From contig NZ_JACHNY010000003.1 in assembly GCF_014199625.1 (NCBI RefSeq), forward strand, positions 186,001 through 250,000: a stretch of DNA of 64,000 bases, given 5' to 3'. This document shows, piece after piece, positions 1 through 8,589 of this stretch. How positions within the stretch are numbered: the first letter of the stretch is position 1; every line of letters starts with the position of its first letter. The stretch is from Sphingomonas abaci (lineage in GTDB: Bacteria > Pseudomonadota > Alphaproteobacteria > Sphingomonadales > Sphingomonadaceae). The notes beneath the pieces are model-generated. The model searched no databases and was not told the DNA's origin. It saw only the letters and a list, made by a program, of their open reading frames with translations. The position numbers and the translations under genes are program-made.

Positions 1-2
1 CC

Positions 3-398
3 GACGCCTTCGTGACCCTGCGCGGCGGCGAGGTGCCGATGGCGCTGATCCATGACGAATATGGCCATTTCGAAGGGATCGTGACGCCGGCCGACCTGCT
101 GGCGGCGATCGCCGGCGGCTATCCGGCCGAGGCGGCGTCGGAGGATGGCCCGGCGATCGTGCGGCGCGACGACGGCTCGCTCCTGGTGGCGGGGACGGCG
201 GCGGCGGACCTGCTGGCGGAACGGCTGGACATCGAGCTGCCCGAGGATCGCGACTATGCCACCGCCGCCGGCCTGGCGCTCGCGGTGTTCCGCCACCTGC
301 CGGCGGAGGGGGAGAGCTTCGTCGAACAGGGCTGGCGGTTCGAGGTGGTCGATCTCGACGGCCGGCGGATCGACAAGCTGCTGGTAAGCCGGGCGTAG
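3..398 (+). CDS. CorC/TlyC-type (hemolysin family) protein, C-terminal part
   Basis: The reading frame is already open at the left edge, so only the last ~131 residues are present. The first part (MALIHDEYGHFEGIVTPADLL) is the end of a second CBS domain as in UPF0053/CNNM transporters. The rest matches the small CorC_HlyC C-terminal domain, with the typical 'YATAAGLAL...LP..GE.F...GWRFEVVDLDGRRIDKLLV' layout. Such proteins carry an N-terminal DUF21 membrane domain, absent here only because the window cuts it off. They are linked to Mg/Co efflux or tolerance. A GTG at position 12 is in frame but is not a credible true start because the CBS fold begins upstream. Confidence 0.85.
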   Translation, partial: DAFVTLRGGEVPMALIHDEYGHFEGIVTPADLLAAIAGGYPAEAASEDGPAIVRRDDGSLLVAGTAAADLLAERLDIELPEDRDYATAAGLALAVFRHLPAEGESFVEQGWRFEVVDLDGRRIDKLLVSRA

Positions 399-411
399 GG
401 CGGGGGCGCGA

Positions 412-431
412 GCTCCTGCGAAGGCAGGAGC
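412..431. repeat. short palindrome between convergent genes
   Basis: GCTCCTGC at 412-419 and GCAGGAGC at 424-431 pair perfectly around a GAAG loop. It lies between the convergent ends of the CorC-type gene and rdgB. It resembles the other small GAAG-loop palindromes in this window and could act as a bidirectional terminator or be a REP-like element. There is no T-run. Confidence 0.55.
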
Positions 432-456
432 CCAGGGCCACCCGCCCGGCGCGCAA

Positions 457-1086
457 TCAGAACACCGCCGCGACCAGTTGCTGGAACGCCTCGCCGCGGT
501 GGCTGATGCGGTTCTTCAGCGGCTCGTCCATTTCGGCGAAGGTCGCGTCATGGCCGTCGGGCTGGAAGATCGGGTCGTAGCCATGGCCCTTGAGCCCACG
601 CGGCGGGTGGACCAGCGTGCCGTCGACTCGCCCCTCGAACCATTCGACATGGCCGTCGGGCCAGGCGAGCGCCAGCGCGCAGACGAAATGCGCGGTGCGG
701 GCCGGGTTGGGACCGCTCTGGCCGATGCGCGTCTCGATCAGGTCCATGGCGCGGGCGAAGTCCTTGTCCTCGCCGGCCCAGCGCGCCGAGAAGATGCCGG
801 GATCGCCGCCCAGCGCATCGACGCACAGGCCGCTGTCGTCGGCGAGCGCGGGCAGGCCGGACAGGTCGGCGGCCGCCCGCGCCTTCAGCTCGGCGTTCAT
901 GACGAAGGTGGTGCCGGTCTCCTCCGGCTCTGGCAGGTCGAGCGACGCGGCCGACACCACGTCCAGCCCGCGTCCCTCCAGCAGCGCCGCGATCTCGCGC
1001 ACCTTGCCGGCATTGTGGCTGGCGATCACCAGCTTGCCGGGCGTCAGCTTGCGGATCGCCTGGGGCTCGTCGCCTTCGCCGCTCAT
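457..1086 (-). CDS. rdgB: RdgB/HAM1 XTP/dITP diphosphatase
   Basis: Nucleoside-triphosphate pyrophosphatase that removes non-canonical purines (XTP, dITP, ITP) from the nucleotide pool, giving the monophosphate and PPi. The 209-residue protein has the family's substrate loop [10 protein letters not shown] near residues 23-32, the acidic motif [13 protein letters not shown], the RWAG segment and the C-terminal [10 protein letters not shown]. It is slightly longer than the E. coli protein because of a short N-terminal extension. Its ATG overlaps the stop of rph by four bases (ATGA), so the two genes are translationally coupled. The rph-rdgB pair is common in alphaproteobacteria. Confidence 0.95.
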   Translation of the reverse strand: MSGEGDEPQAIRKLTPGKLVIASHNAGKVREIAALLEGRGLDVVSAASLDLPEPEETGTTFVMNAELKARAAADLSGLPALADDSGLCVDALGGDPGIFSARWAGEDKDFARAMDLIETRIGQSGPNPARTAHFVCALALAWPDGHVEWFEGRVDGTLVHPPRGLKGHGYDPIFQPDGHDATFAEMDEPLKNRISHRGEAFQQLVAAVF

Positions 1087-1799
1087 GCCTTCACCGCCCG
1101 GTCCTGCGCCGCGAAGATCTCGGTGCAGCCCATCCGCGCCAGACGGAGCAGGCGGAGCAGCGCCTCCTCGTCATAGGTGGCGTGCTCGGCGGTCGCCTGC
1201 GCCTCGGCGATGTGGCCGTTCTCCAGCAGCACGAAATTGGCGTCGGCGTCGGCGTTCGAATCCTCGTCATAGTCGAGGTCGAGCACCGGCGTGCCCTTGT
1301 AGATGCCGCACGACACCGCTGCGACCTTTTGCCGGATCGGATCGGCGGTCAGCTTGCCGCTCTGGAGCAGCGTGTCGATGGCCAGGCGCAGCGCCACCCA
1401 GGCACCCGAGATGGAGGCGGTGCGGGTGCCGCCATCGGCCTGGATCACGTCGCAGTCGAGCACGATCTGCCGCTCCCCCAGCGCCTTCAGGTCGACGACC
1501 GAGCGCAGGCTGCGGCCGATCAGCCGCTGGATTTCCTGGGTGCGGCCGGACTGCTTGCCCTTCGCGGCCTCGCGGCTGCCGCGCGTATGCGTGGCGCGGG
1601 GCAACATGCCATATTCGGCCGTCACCCAGCCCTCGCCCTTGCCGCGCAGGAAGGGCGGCACGCGCTCCTCGATGCTGGCGGTGACCAGCACGCGGGTGTC
1701 GCCGAAGCCGATCAGCACCGATCCCTCGGCATGGCGGGTGAAGCGGGGCTGGATGGAGATCGCACGCATCTGGTCGGGGGTGCGGCCGCTGGGGCGCAT
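1083..1799 (-). CDS. rph: ribonuclease PH
   Basis: Phosphorolytic 3'-5' exoribonuclease that trims tRNA 3' ends. The 238-residue product begins [14 protein letters not shown], the classic RNase PH start, and carries the RNase PH core motifs ([14 protein letters not shown], the [14 protein letters not shown] helix, [16 protein letters not shown]). I chose the ATG at 1799; a TTG two codons upstream is in frame but less likely. It is the first gene of a minus-strand pair with rdgB. The gene is divergent from hrcA, with about 75 bases between them that must hold both promoters. Confidence 0.96.
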   Translation of the reverse strand: MRPSGRTPDQMRAISIQPRFTRHAEGSVLIGFGDTRVLVTASIEERVPPFLRGKGEGWVTAEYGMLPRATHTRGSREAAKGKQSGRTQEIQRLIGRSLRSVVDLKALGERQIVLDCDVIQADGGTRTASISGAWVALRLAIDTLLQSGKLTADPIRQKVAAVSCGIYKGTPVLDLDYDEDSNADADANFVLLENGHIAEAQATAEHATYDEEALLRLLRLARMGCTEIFAAQDRAVKA

Positions 1800-1873
1800 G
1801 GGCAAGATCCTGCTAAGCTGTGTTGGTTGCCTCGACGCCTAGCCTTCCGTTCGGGAACAGGCCAGCCTAGATC

Positions 1874-2923
1874 ATGCGGATGATGAGCCCGCCCGTCACC
1901 GAATTGACCGACCGCGCGCGGCAGATCTTCCGCGCGGTGGTCGATGGCTATCTGGCCAGCGGCGCCCCGGTGGGGTCGAAGACGATCGCCGCCGCCGCCG
2001 GGCTCAACCTGTCGCCTGCCTCGATCCGGGGGGTGATGGGCGAGCTGGAGGCGCTGGGCCTGCTCGCCAGCCCGCATACCTCTGCGGGGCGGGTACCGAC
2101 CGATCGCGGCCTGCGCCTGTTCGTCGATGGGATGATGCAGGCCGCCGAACCCTCGGCCGAGGAGCGCGCCCAGATCGAGCAGCGCAGCCGCAGCGGCGGG
2201 CCGGTCGAGGAAGCGTTGGCGGCGACTACGGCGGCCCTGTCCGGCCTGTCGGCCTGTGCGGGGCTGGTGCTGGTGCCGAAGCGCGAGCTGCGGCTGCGCT
2301 CGATCGGCTTCGTGCCCCTGTCGCCGGGCCAGGCGCTGGCGGTGCTGGTGGCGGAGGACGGCTCGGTCGAGAATCGGGTGGTCGACCTGCCCGCCGGGAT
2401 CGATGCGTCGGCGCTGGTCGCGGCGGCCAACTACATGTCCCAGCGGCTGGGCGGGTTGACGCTGGGCGAGGCCAGGGTGCGGGTCGAGCAGGAGCTGGCG
2501 GCGGGGCGCGCGGCACTGGACGATGTCGGCCGCGCGCTGGTGGAGCGGGGCTTGGCGGTCTGGTCGGAGGATGGCGACCGCCGGCCGGTTCTGATCGTGC
2601 GCGGGCAGGGGCGGCTGATCGACGCCGCCGCCGCCGCCGATCTCGACCGGGTGCGCGACCTGCTCGACGATCTGGAGGGCAAGCAGGAGATCGCGGCGCT
2701 TCTCGACAGCGCGCGGGCGGGCGACGCGACCCGCATCTTCATCGGCGCGGAGAACAAGTTGTTCGCGCTGTCGGGCTCGTCGGTGATCGCCAGGCCGTTC
2801 CGCGGGCCGGGTGGGCAGGTGGTCGGCGTGGTGGGGGTGATCGGCCCCACGCGGTTGAACTATGCGCGCATCGTGCCCATGGTGGATTTCACGGCCGCAA
2901 CGCTGGCCCGACTGATGGGCTGA
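1874..2923 (+). CDS. hrcA: heat-inducible transcription repressor HrcA
   Basis: Winged-helix repressor of class I heat-shock genes, which in this group binds the CIRCE element upstream of groESL. The 349-residue protein has the N-terminal helix-turn-helix (TELTDRARQIFRAVVDGYLASGAPVGSKTI), a recognition segment SPASIRGVMGELE, then a dimerisation region and a C-terminal domain ending in PTRLNYARIVPMVDF, a hallmark of HrcA. ATG codons at 1874, 1880 and 1883 are all possible starts. No CIRCE-like repeat is seen in this window, so its targets lie elsewhere. It is followed after 13 bases by grpE, the usual alphaproteobacterial order. Confidence 0.96.
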   Translation: MRMMSPPVTELTDRARQIFRAVVDGYLASGAPVGSKTIAAAAGLNLSPASIRGVMGELEALGLLASPHTSAGRVPTDRGLRLFVDGMMQAAEPSAEERAQIEQRSRSGGPVEEALAATTAALSGLSACAGLVLVPKRELRLRSIGFVPLSPGQALAVLVAEDGSVENRVVDLPAGIDASALVAAANYMSQRLGGLTLGEARVRVEQELAAGRAALDDVGRALVERGLAVWSEDGDRRPVLIVRGQGRLIDAAAAADLDRVRDLLDDLEGKQEIAALLDSARAGDATRIFIGAENKLFALSGSSVIARPFRGPGGQVVGVVGVIGPTRLNYARIVPMVDFTAATLARLMG

Positions 2924-2936
2924 TACAGGGAACGAC

Positions 2937-3497
2937 ATGACCGATACGACTGACACGCAGGACGAGACTCTGCGCGCCGAGACCGCCCAGGCCGCGCCCG
3001 AAGTGGCGGAGCATGACGCCGCCGCCCAGCGCATCGCCGAGCTGGAGAACCAGCTGGCCGACGCCAAGCAGCAATATCTCTACGCCCAGGCCGATATCCA
3101 GAATGTGCGCCGCCGCGCCGAGAAGGACGTGGCCGATGCGCGCGCCTATGCCGCCACCGCCTTTGCCCGCGACGTGCTGTCGGTGGCTGACAACCTGGCG
3201 CGGGGGCTGGCGGCGATCCCTGCCGATGCGCGCGAGGACGAGCGGTTCAAGGGGCTGGTCACCGGCCTGGACGCGACCGGCCGCGAGCTGGACAGCGTGC
3301 TGAGCCGCCACGGCATCACCCGCATCCAGGCGATGGGCGCGAAGCTCGACCCCAACCAGCATCAGGCGATGATGGAAATGCCGAGCGATGCGGAGCCCGG
3401 CACGATCGTGCAGGAGATGCAGGCCGGTTATATGATCAAGGATCGCCTGCTGCGTCCGGCGCTGGTCGCGGTGGCGAAGGCGCCGGCGAACGGCTGA
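2937..3497 (+). CDS. grpE: nucleotide exchange factor GrpE
   Basis: Releases ADP from DnaK during the chaperone cycle. The 186-residue protein has an acidic, disordered N-terminus, a long coiled-coil (roughly residues 30-75, AQRIAELENQLADAKQQYLY followed by NVRRRAEKD) and the C-terminal beta domain with GVKLDPN-like AKLDPNQHQAMMEM and GYMIKDRLLRPALV signatures. It follows hrcA by 13 bases and is probably co-transcribed. dnaK and dnaJ lie 7 kb downstream, so the KJE system is split into two transcription units. Confidence 0.96.
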   Translation: MTDTTDTQDETLRAETAQAAPEVAEHDAAAQRIAELENQLADAKQQYLYAQADIQNVRRRAEKDVADARAYAATAFARDVLSVADNLARGLAAIPADAREDERFKGLVTGLDATGRELDSVLSRHGITRIQAMGAKLDPNQHQAMMEMPSDAEPGTIVQEMQAGYMIKDRLLRPALVAVAKAPANG

Positions 3498-3511
3498 CCG
3501 GTCGCGGGCCG

Positions 3512-3532
3512 CCGCCCGCCGGGGGCGGGCGG
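3512..3532. terminator. GC-rich hairpin after grpE
   Basis: CCGCCCGCC (3512-3520) pairs perfectly with GGCGGGCGG (3524-3532) around a GGG loop, 14 bases after the grpE stop. There is no T-tract, so intrinsic termination is uncertain; it may only stabilise the 3' end. The rest of the 245-base gap to the next gene holds one more palindrome (3665-3682) and no credible ORF. Confidence 0.4.
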
Positions 3533-3664
3533 TGGTCGGTGGCGTTCTGGCGGACATTCCGCCCGCACGGCAAGCCATGCCGATGCCGATGGCATCCATC
3601 GCGGCGCAGACCCGCAACCGGTTGGCGGACGCGGGTGGCTCGCGGCGATCGGTCCATTGCTGGG

Positions 3665-3682
3665 CCCCGGCCGTCGCCGGGG
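3665..3682. repeat. REP-like GC palindrome
   Basis: CCCCGGC-CGTC-GCCGGGG, a perfect 7-bp stem with a 4-base loop, set within further GC-rich complementarity. It is the same style of element as those at 13723-13807, 31337-31418, 59783-59883 and 62004-62086. Confidence 0.5.
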
Positions 3683-3742
3683 TGGCGGGCCAGGGGCGGA
3701 CCGCGGAAACCCGCACCGATCCCCTGACGAAAGGCCTTCGAC

Positions 3743-4906
3743 TTAGAGCCCCGCCACCTGGCGCAGATGGTTGATGCGCCGCTCGAACTCGCGCTCGAAA
3801 CTATGGTCGCGGCCGAGCGTCGCGGCATTGGTGGAGAAGGTCACCAGCCGATCCCGATCGTTCGACAGGCTGACGATCGCCGCCGCCGCGCCGTCGACCG
3901 AGTCCATCGGCACTCGCAGGCCGATCTCGGCCAGTCGCGTGATCCCGCGGAACGCGGCGTTGTTGTAGCCGACGATCGGCACGCCGCAGCTCAGCGTCTC
4001 CATATAGGTGCAGGACGGGTCCGACTGACGGTGGCAGCAGAGGAACAGGTCGGTCCGCGCGATCATTGCCGGGATCAGCGCGTCTTCGAACGGCACGGGG
4101 CCGTGCAGCGTCACCCGCCCGCCCAGGCCGGTCGCCGCGATCCGCGCCGCCATGCCGGCGCGCAGATCGCCATCGCCATAGACGTCGAGCGTGAAGTCCA
4201 GTCCGGCGCGGACCAGGGCGTCGGCCACCGGCAGCAGGTGGTCTGCGCCCTTCATCCGTTCCAGCCGGCCGGAAAAGGCGAGCCGCAACGGTCCGCCCGC
4301 CCGCATCTGGCGGTGTTTCTCGGCCAGCGCCGCCGCCCCGATCTGCTTGGCGTCGCTGGTCCGCGTGTCCAGGTAGAGCAGCGGCGCCGGGGTCAGGCGG
4401 CGATAGGCGTTGAAGGCGGGGGTGCCGTTGCACTGCAGGCCCTGCGACCGCGCGAAGGCGCGCCGCCGCCGCCGCTCCATGCCGATCGTCCACACGCCCG
4501 ACTTGGCCATCTGCACCGACAGGCCGTTGTAGAGCCGGTTGATCCGCAGCCGCGTGGCGAGCGTATATTCGATGATATAGACGAGCGGGGCGCGGACCGC
4601 GCCGGCCAGCGCGAAGTCGACATGGATGTCGCCCGCCGCCAGCACCACCGCCGCGTCGTCAAACAGGCCGGGTTCGGCGAGCGCGTCCTGGCCGATGACG
4701 CGCATCTCGACCGGCAGGTCCTGCGGCCGATATTCCGACCCGAAGGCGATGTCGTGCCGCTGCCCGGCCCGCATCGCGCAGCGCACCGGACCCGGCCACA
4801 GCCTGGCATAGGCCTGAAGCCCTTCCACCGCCTTGCGGTCGAGGAACAGGGCATCGCCCTCCGGGACTGCCGGCACACTCGGCAGCACCACCAGCGTTCG
4901 CGTCAA
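3743..4906 (-). CDS. glycosyltransferase, GT4-like
   Basis: Predicted GT-B fold sugar transferase (387 residues). The C-terminal half shows the family 1/4 pattern: LAFSGRLERMKGADHLLPVADAL, a DVYGDGDLR turn, GRVTLHGPVPFEDALIPAM, and the donor-binding region DPSCTYMETLSCGVPIVGYNN, where the E-x7-G-type glutamate is expected. The start is a TTG at 4906: no ATG or GTG fits as well, and a GAGGA ribosome site sits 8 bases upstream. It follows the minus-strand gene at 4931-5800 by 24 bases, so both are probably one operon for a cell-surface glycan. The sugar and acceptor cannot be read from sequence. Confidence 0.85.
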   Translation of the reverse strand: MTRTLVVLPSVPAVPEGDALFLDRKAVEGLQAYARLWPGPVRCAMRAGQRHDIAFGSEYRPQDLPVEMRVIGQDALAEPGLFDDAAVVLAAGDIHVDFALAGAVRAPLVYIIEYTLATRLRINRLYNGLSVQMAKSGVWTIGMERRRRRAFARSQGLQCNGTPAFNAYRRLTPAPLLYLDTRTSDAKQIGAAALAEKHRQMRAGGPLRLAFSGRLERMKGADHLLPVADALVRAGLDFTLDVYGDGDLRAGMAARIAATGLGGRVTLHGPVPFEDALIPAMIARTDLFLCCHRQSDPSCTYMETLSCGVPIVGYNNAAFRGITRLAEIGLRVPMDSVDGAAAAIVSLSNDRDRLVTFSTNAATLGRDHSFEREFERRINHLRQVAGL

Positions 4907-4930
4907 AACGGTTTTCCTCGATGGTCGCGA

Positions 4931-5800
4931 TCAGTTCGGGAGACCGTCAATCCTGTCATATTCCCGAATCACATGTTCGCCGGTGACGATACCATAACCT
5001 GCCATATAGGCTTCGGCCTCGTCTACCGCCGCCTGCACGTCATAGCCGGTGCCGATCGGGCTGCTATGGCGCAGCGGGGTGGCATCCACCACGCCGATCG
5101 GCCAGCCCATCCGCTCGGCGACGACGCCCCAGGTCAGGTCCAGTCCCCAGCCGTAGCGCAGGCTGGGCAGCGGCAGCAGCGTGTCGAACGTGTCGCGGTG
5201 GAAGGCGGCGATCGGCCCCACCTCGACAAAATTGGTGGTGCGGGCCAGCGCGCCCGGCTGCCGGCGCGTGATCGGGAAGCTGGAATAGGACAGGGCGCGA
5301 TGCGCGGGCATCGCGATCTTCAGCCCGGCGAGCGCGCAGGTCGCGACGAAATCGTCGGTGAAGCGGTTCGGCAGTTCGACATCGTCGTCCACCATCCAGA
5401 GCCAGTCGAAGCCGGACAGGTCGTGCCGGCCCATCAGGATGTTGGTGTTGTCCAGCTTGCCGAGGCCGTCGATGTCCTTCTTCTCGGTGACGACCGCATG
5501 ACGGCTGTCGCGCATCCGCGCGAAGATCGCGTCGAGCGATCCGGGCCGCCGCGGCGACTGGACGCCGACCGCCAGGATGCGCTGGCGCGGCAGGTTCCGG
5601 TAGAAGGCGGAACCGCGCAGGTCGTCGATCTTCTGGCGCAGCGCGCGATCCGCGATGCCGTCCATGACGCGGGCCTTGACCGGGTAGAGGCGGCGGCCGA
5701 GCGCATGTTGCGCACGCATGCCGAAATCCCTGTAATGACGGGTCATTGTCTGCGCATCCTGCGATGTCATCGTCTGTCGCCCCATAGCATGGTTAACCAT
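4931..5800 (-). CDS. GT2/DUF707-like glycosyltransferase-type protein
   Basis: A 289-residue protein (from ATG 5800; an ATG at 5770 is also possible). After a short basic N-terminus, it has a nucleotide-diphospho-sugar-transferase-like core: ILAVGVQSPRR, a KLDNTNILMG segment, the acidic WLWMVDDDVELP motif typical of GT-A metal binding, then TTNFVEVGPIAAFHRD and GWGLDLTWGVVAERMG. The layout resembles DUF707/GT2 proteins of unassigned sugar specificity. It is the first gene of a two-gene minus-strand unit with the GT4-like gene. It is divergent from the threonine synthase-like gene, with 57 bases between starts. I do not recognise a closer homologue. Confidence 0.7.
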   Translation of the reverse strand: MVNHAMGRQTMTSQDAQTMTRHYRDFGMRAQHALGRRLYPVKARVMDGIADRALRQKIDDLRGSAFYRNLPRQRILAVGVQSPRRPGSLDAIFARMRDSRHAVVTEKKDIDGLGKLDNTNILMGRHDLSGFDWLWMVDDDVELPNRFTDDFVATCALAGLKIAMPAHRALSYSSFPITRRQPGALARTTNFVEVGPIAAFHRDTFDTLLPLPSLRYGWGLDLTWGVVAERMGWPIGVVDATPLRHSSPIGTGYDVQAAVDEAEAYMAGYGIVTGEHVIREYDRIDGLPN

Positions 5801-5857
5801 AGCTTTGGATAGGAAGGAATTTGTCTCCCCGGTCGCGATTGCGCTAAAGAGGCTGCG

Positions 5858-7084
5858 ATGTCGCAGAACCTGACCGCCAATCGCCCGACCTTCGTCACTC
5901 ATCTCGAATGCTCCATGACCGGCGAACGCTATGAAGCGGACCGGCTGCACGGCCTCTCGCGGGTGGGCCGGCCGCTGCTGGTCCGCTACGATCTGGCGGC
6001 GGCGGGGGCGGCGCTGTCGCGCGACGCGCTGATGGCGCGGCCGACCGACCTATGGCGCTGGCGCGAACTGCTGCCCGTCCGCCATACCCGCGACGTGGTC
6101 AGCCTGGGCGAGATCGAGACGCCGCTGGTCCCGATCCCGAACAGCGGCGGCGGCGGCCATGTGCTGGTCAAGGACGAGGGCCGGCTGCCGACCGGCAGCT
6201 TCAAGGCCCGCGGGCTGGTGATGGCGGTGGCGATGGCGCGGGAGCTGGGCGTCACCCGCATCGCCATGCCGACCAACGGCAATGCCGGCGCGGCGCTGGC
6301 CGCCTATGCGTCGCGGGTCGGGATCGAGACGATCGTCTTCTGCCCCGAGGATACGCCCGAAGTGAACGTCCGCGAGATCGCGATGCAGGGCGCACGCGTC
6401 TGGCGGGTCAATGGCCTGATCGACGATTGCGGCGCGATCGTCGGCAAGGGGGCGGCCGAGGGGCGCTGGTTCGACTTCTCGACGCTCAAGGAACCCTACC
6501 GGATCGAAGGCAAGAAGACGATGGGGCTGGAGCTGGCCGCGCAGCTCGGCTGGGAACTGCCCGACGCGATCTTCTATCCGACCGGCGGCGGCACCGGCCT
6601 GATCGGCATGTGGAAGGCGTTCGACGAGTTGGAGGCGCTGGGCTGGATCGGCTCGAAGCGGCCGCGCATGTATGCGGTGCAGGCCAGCGGCTGCGCGCCG
6701 ATCGTCCGCGCCTTCGAGGCGGGCGAGGAGCATGCCGAGCGCTGGGAGGACGCCGAGACGGTGGCGGCCGGCATCCGCGTGCCGCGCGCGGTCGGCGACT
6801 TCCTGATCCTGCGCGCGGTGCGCGCGAGCGGCGGCAAGGCGCTGGGCGTCGGCGATCCGGCGATCCTGAAGGCGGTGGACGATTGCGCGCGCCGCGACGG
6901 CCTGCTGCTGTGTCCCGAGGGCGGCGCGACGCTGGCCGCCTATCGCGAGGCGCTGCGCACCGGCGAGGTCGACGCGGAGGAACGGGTGGTGCTGTTCAAC
7001 TGCGCCACTGGCCTGAAATACCCGATGCCGCCCGCGCCGCGCACGCTCGACCGTCACGCGCCGATCGACTTCGACTCGCTGTGA
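5858..7084 (+). CDS. threonine synthase-like PLP enzyme
   Basis: Fold-type II PLP enzyme of 408 residues, expected to convert O-phosphohomoserine to threonine or act on a related substrate. The PLP lysine is K116 in PTGSFKARG, and the phosphate-binding glycine loop is PTGGGTGLIGMWKAF. The N-terminal LECSMTGERYEADRLHGL segment is the zinc-ribbon-like start common to this threonine synthase branch. A clear ribosome site (AAAGAGG) precedes the ATG. A second, longer threonine synthase of the ThrC class lies at 33079-34479, so this paralogue may have another role. The gene overlaps trhO by four bases (GTGA). Confidence 0.85.
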   Translation: MSQNLTANRPTFVTHLECSMTGERYEADRLHGLSRVGRPLLVRYDLAAAGAALSRDALMARPTDLWRWRELLPVRHTRDVVSLGEIETPLVPIPNSGGGGHVLVKDEGRLPTGSFKARGLVMAVAMARELGVTRIAMPTNGNAGAALAAYASRVGIETIVFCPEDTPEVNVREIAMQGARVWRVNGLIDDCGAIVGKGAAEGRWFDFSTLKEPYRIEGKKTMGLELAAQLGWELPDAIFYPTGGGTGLIGMWKAFDELEALGWIGSKRPRMYAVQASGCAPIVRAFEAGEEHAERWEDAETVAAGIRVPRAVGDFLILRAVRASGGKALGVGDPAILKAVDDCARRDGLLLCPEGGATLAAYREALRTGEVDAEERVVLFNCATGLKYPMPPAPRTLDRHAPIDFDSL

Positions 7085-8025
7085 CGATCCGCATCGCGGC
7101 GCTCTATCGCTTCGCCCGGTTCGGCGATCCGGCGGCGATCCGCGCGCATCTGTTCGACGCCGCGGACGCGGCGGGGATCAGGGGCACGCTGCTGATCGCG
7201 GGCGAGGGGATCAACGGCACCATCGCCGGCGCGCCCGAGGCGATCGATCGGATGGTGGCGACGATCCGCGCGCTGCCCGGCTGCGCCGGCTTGCAGCCCA
7301 AGTTCGCGACCGCCGACGCCATGCCCTTCCACCGGCTGAAGGTGCGGCTGAAGCGCGAGATCGTGACGATGGGCATCGCCGATATCGACCCGCTGGACGT
7401 GGTCGGCACCTATGTCGCGCCGGCCGACTGGAACGCGCTGATCGACGATCCCGACACGGTGGTGATCGACACGCGCAACGATTACGAGGTCGCGGTCGGC
7501 AGCTTCGCCGGCGCGGTCGACCCCGAAACCGCCAGCTTCCGCGACTTCCCCGCATGGGTCGAGGCGAACCGCGCGCGGCTGGAGGGACGACGCGTGGCGA
7601 TGTTCTGCACCGGCGGCATCCGGTGCGAGAAGGCGACGGCCTATCTGAAGCGCGAGGGGTTCGCGGATGTCCACCACCTCGACGGCGGCATCCTGCGCTA
7701 TCTGGATGAGGTGCCGGCGGAAGATAGTCGCTGGCAGGGCGAATGCTTCGTCTTCGACGAGCGCGTCGCGGTCGGCCATGCGCTGGCGCCGGGCAGCCAT
7801 ATGCTGTGCCGCGCCTGCCGCATGCCGGTGAGCGCGGCCGATCGCGCCTCGCCGCTCTACGCGGAGGGGGTGAGCTGCCCGCGCTGCCATGCCACGCGCA
7901 GCGACGAACAGCGCGCCGGCTATGCGGAGCGCCACCGCCAGGCGCGGCTCGCCGCGGACCGGGGGCAGGCGCATGTTGGCGCGATGCAGCCCGGGCGTCC
8001 GCGCGCGGAGGACGACCCCGACTGA
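7081..8025 (+). CDS. trhO: tRNA uridine(34) hydroxylase TrhO (rhodanese family)
   Basis: O2-dependent enzyme that makes 5-hydroxyuridine at the wobble base of some tRNAs. The 314-residue product starts with GTG at 7081, overlapping the previous stop as GTGA. It has the N-terminal acylphosphatase-like domain (TLLIAGEGINGTIAG), a central rhodanese domain (VVIDTRNDYEVAVGSF) with the catalytic loop CTGGIRCEKA around C176, and a C-terminal cysteine cluster (CRACRMPV...CPRCHAT). This matches the YceA/TrhO architecture. Confidence 0.92.
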   Translation: MTIRIAALYRFARFGDPAAIRAHLFDAADAAGIRGTLLIAGEGINGTIAGAPEAIDRMVATIRALPGCAGLQPKFATADAMPFHRLKVRLKREIVTMGIADIDPLDVVGTYVAPADWNALIDDPDTVVIDTRNDYEVAVGSFAGAVDPETASFRDFPAWVEANRARLEGRRVAMFCTGGIRCEKATAYLKREGFADVHHLDGGILRYLDEVPAEDSRWQGECFVFDERVAVGHALAPGSHMLCRACRMPVSAADRASPLYAEGVSCPRCHATRSDEQRAGYAERHRQARLAADRGQAHVGAMQPGRPRAEDDPD

Positions 8026-8034
8026 CGGCGGCCG

Positions 8035-8502
8035 TCAGACGGTCGGCGTGCCCCGGAACGGCAGCAACGTCTCATATTGCGCCAGCGCCGGCGCGCCCGG
8101 CACGACCAGCCCCCGACGCAGCAGGAAGGCATGGCGGACGATCTCCGCCTGCTGTTCGATGCCGTAGCGGGGCAGGGTGACGCCGGGCCGGAAGCTGTAA
8201 TCATAGCGGCAGAAGGGGTGCCGACGCAGCACCAGGCTGATGCCCCGCTGATGCTGCCAGACATGCGTCATCTCGTGCAGGAACAGCCCCTGCGCGGTGA
8301 CATGCGCCGCGCCGAAATCCTCGCACCAGAGCTGGCCCTTGGGGTGGAAATGAATGCAGCCGCGCGGGGCCATCACCACGTCGCGCGGCTGGAAGAAGGC
8401 CCATTTGCGCCTTGCCAGCCGCACCCGCCCATAATCGATCGCATCGCCGAACATCGCGGCGGCGAGCGCGGTTTCGCCGGGGGTGAGGGGACGATCGGTC
8501 AT
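8035..8502 (-). CDS. HEMTH-motif protein ('vgr-related' family)
   Basis: A 155-residue protein of uncertain function with an HEMTH zincin-like motif at residues 76-80 (FLHEMTHVWQHQ). Short proteins with this motif occur in sphingomonads next to unrelated genes and are often labelled 'vgr related'. The HExxH pattern suggests metal binding or a degenerate metallopeptidase. There is no signal peptide, so it should be cytoplasmic. It is convergent with trhO (10 bases between stops). Upstream lies the strong palindrome at 8543-8576. Confidence 0.65.
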   Translation of the reverse strand: MTDRPLTPGETALAAAMFGDAIDYGRVRLARRKWAFFQPRDVVMAPRGCIHFHPKGQLWCEDFGAAHVTAQGLFLHEMTHVWQHQRGISLVLRRHPFCRYDYSFRPGVTLPRYGIEQQAEIVRHAFLLRRGLVVPGAPALAQYETLLPFRGTPTV

Positions 8503-8542
8503 GCCCGGCAGATTAGGCGAAGGCCTCTCATCCGCAACGCGA

Positions 8543-8576
8543 AAAGGGCCGCCGGTCGATCGACCGGCGGCCCTTT
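8543..8576. terminator. 34-bp perfect palindrome, terminator of the PEP-CTERM gene
   Basis: AAAGGGCCGCCGGTCGAT is followed directly by its complement, giving 17 paired bases with no loop mismatch, with T/A tracts at the ends. On the minus strand it begins 14 bases after the stop of the PEP-CTERM gene, so it fits a rho-independent terminator. Confidence 0.8.
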
Positions 8577-8589
8577 CATAGTGTCCCGG

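Noticed and set aside
1806..1873. Search for a CIRCE (TTAGCACTC-N9-GAGTGCTAA) element before hrcA
   Set aside because: No match is present here or before dnaK, so HrcA control of these genes is not supported.
3767..5812. A 681-codon plus-strand open frame opposite the two glycosyl-transfer genes
   Set aside because: It is the shadow of two minus-strand genes with recognisable motifs and spans their intergenic gap only by chance.
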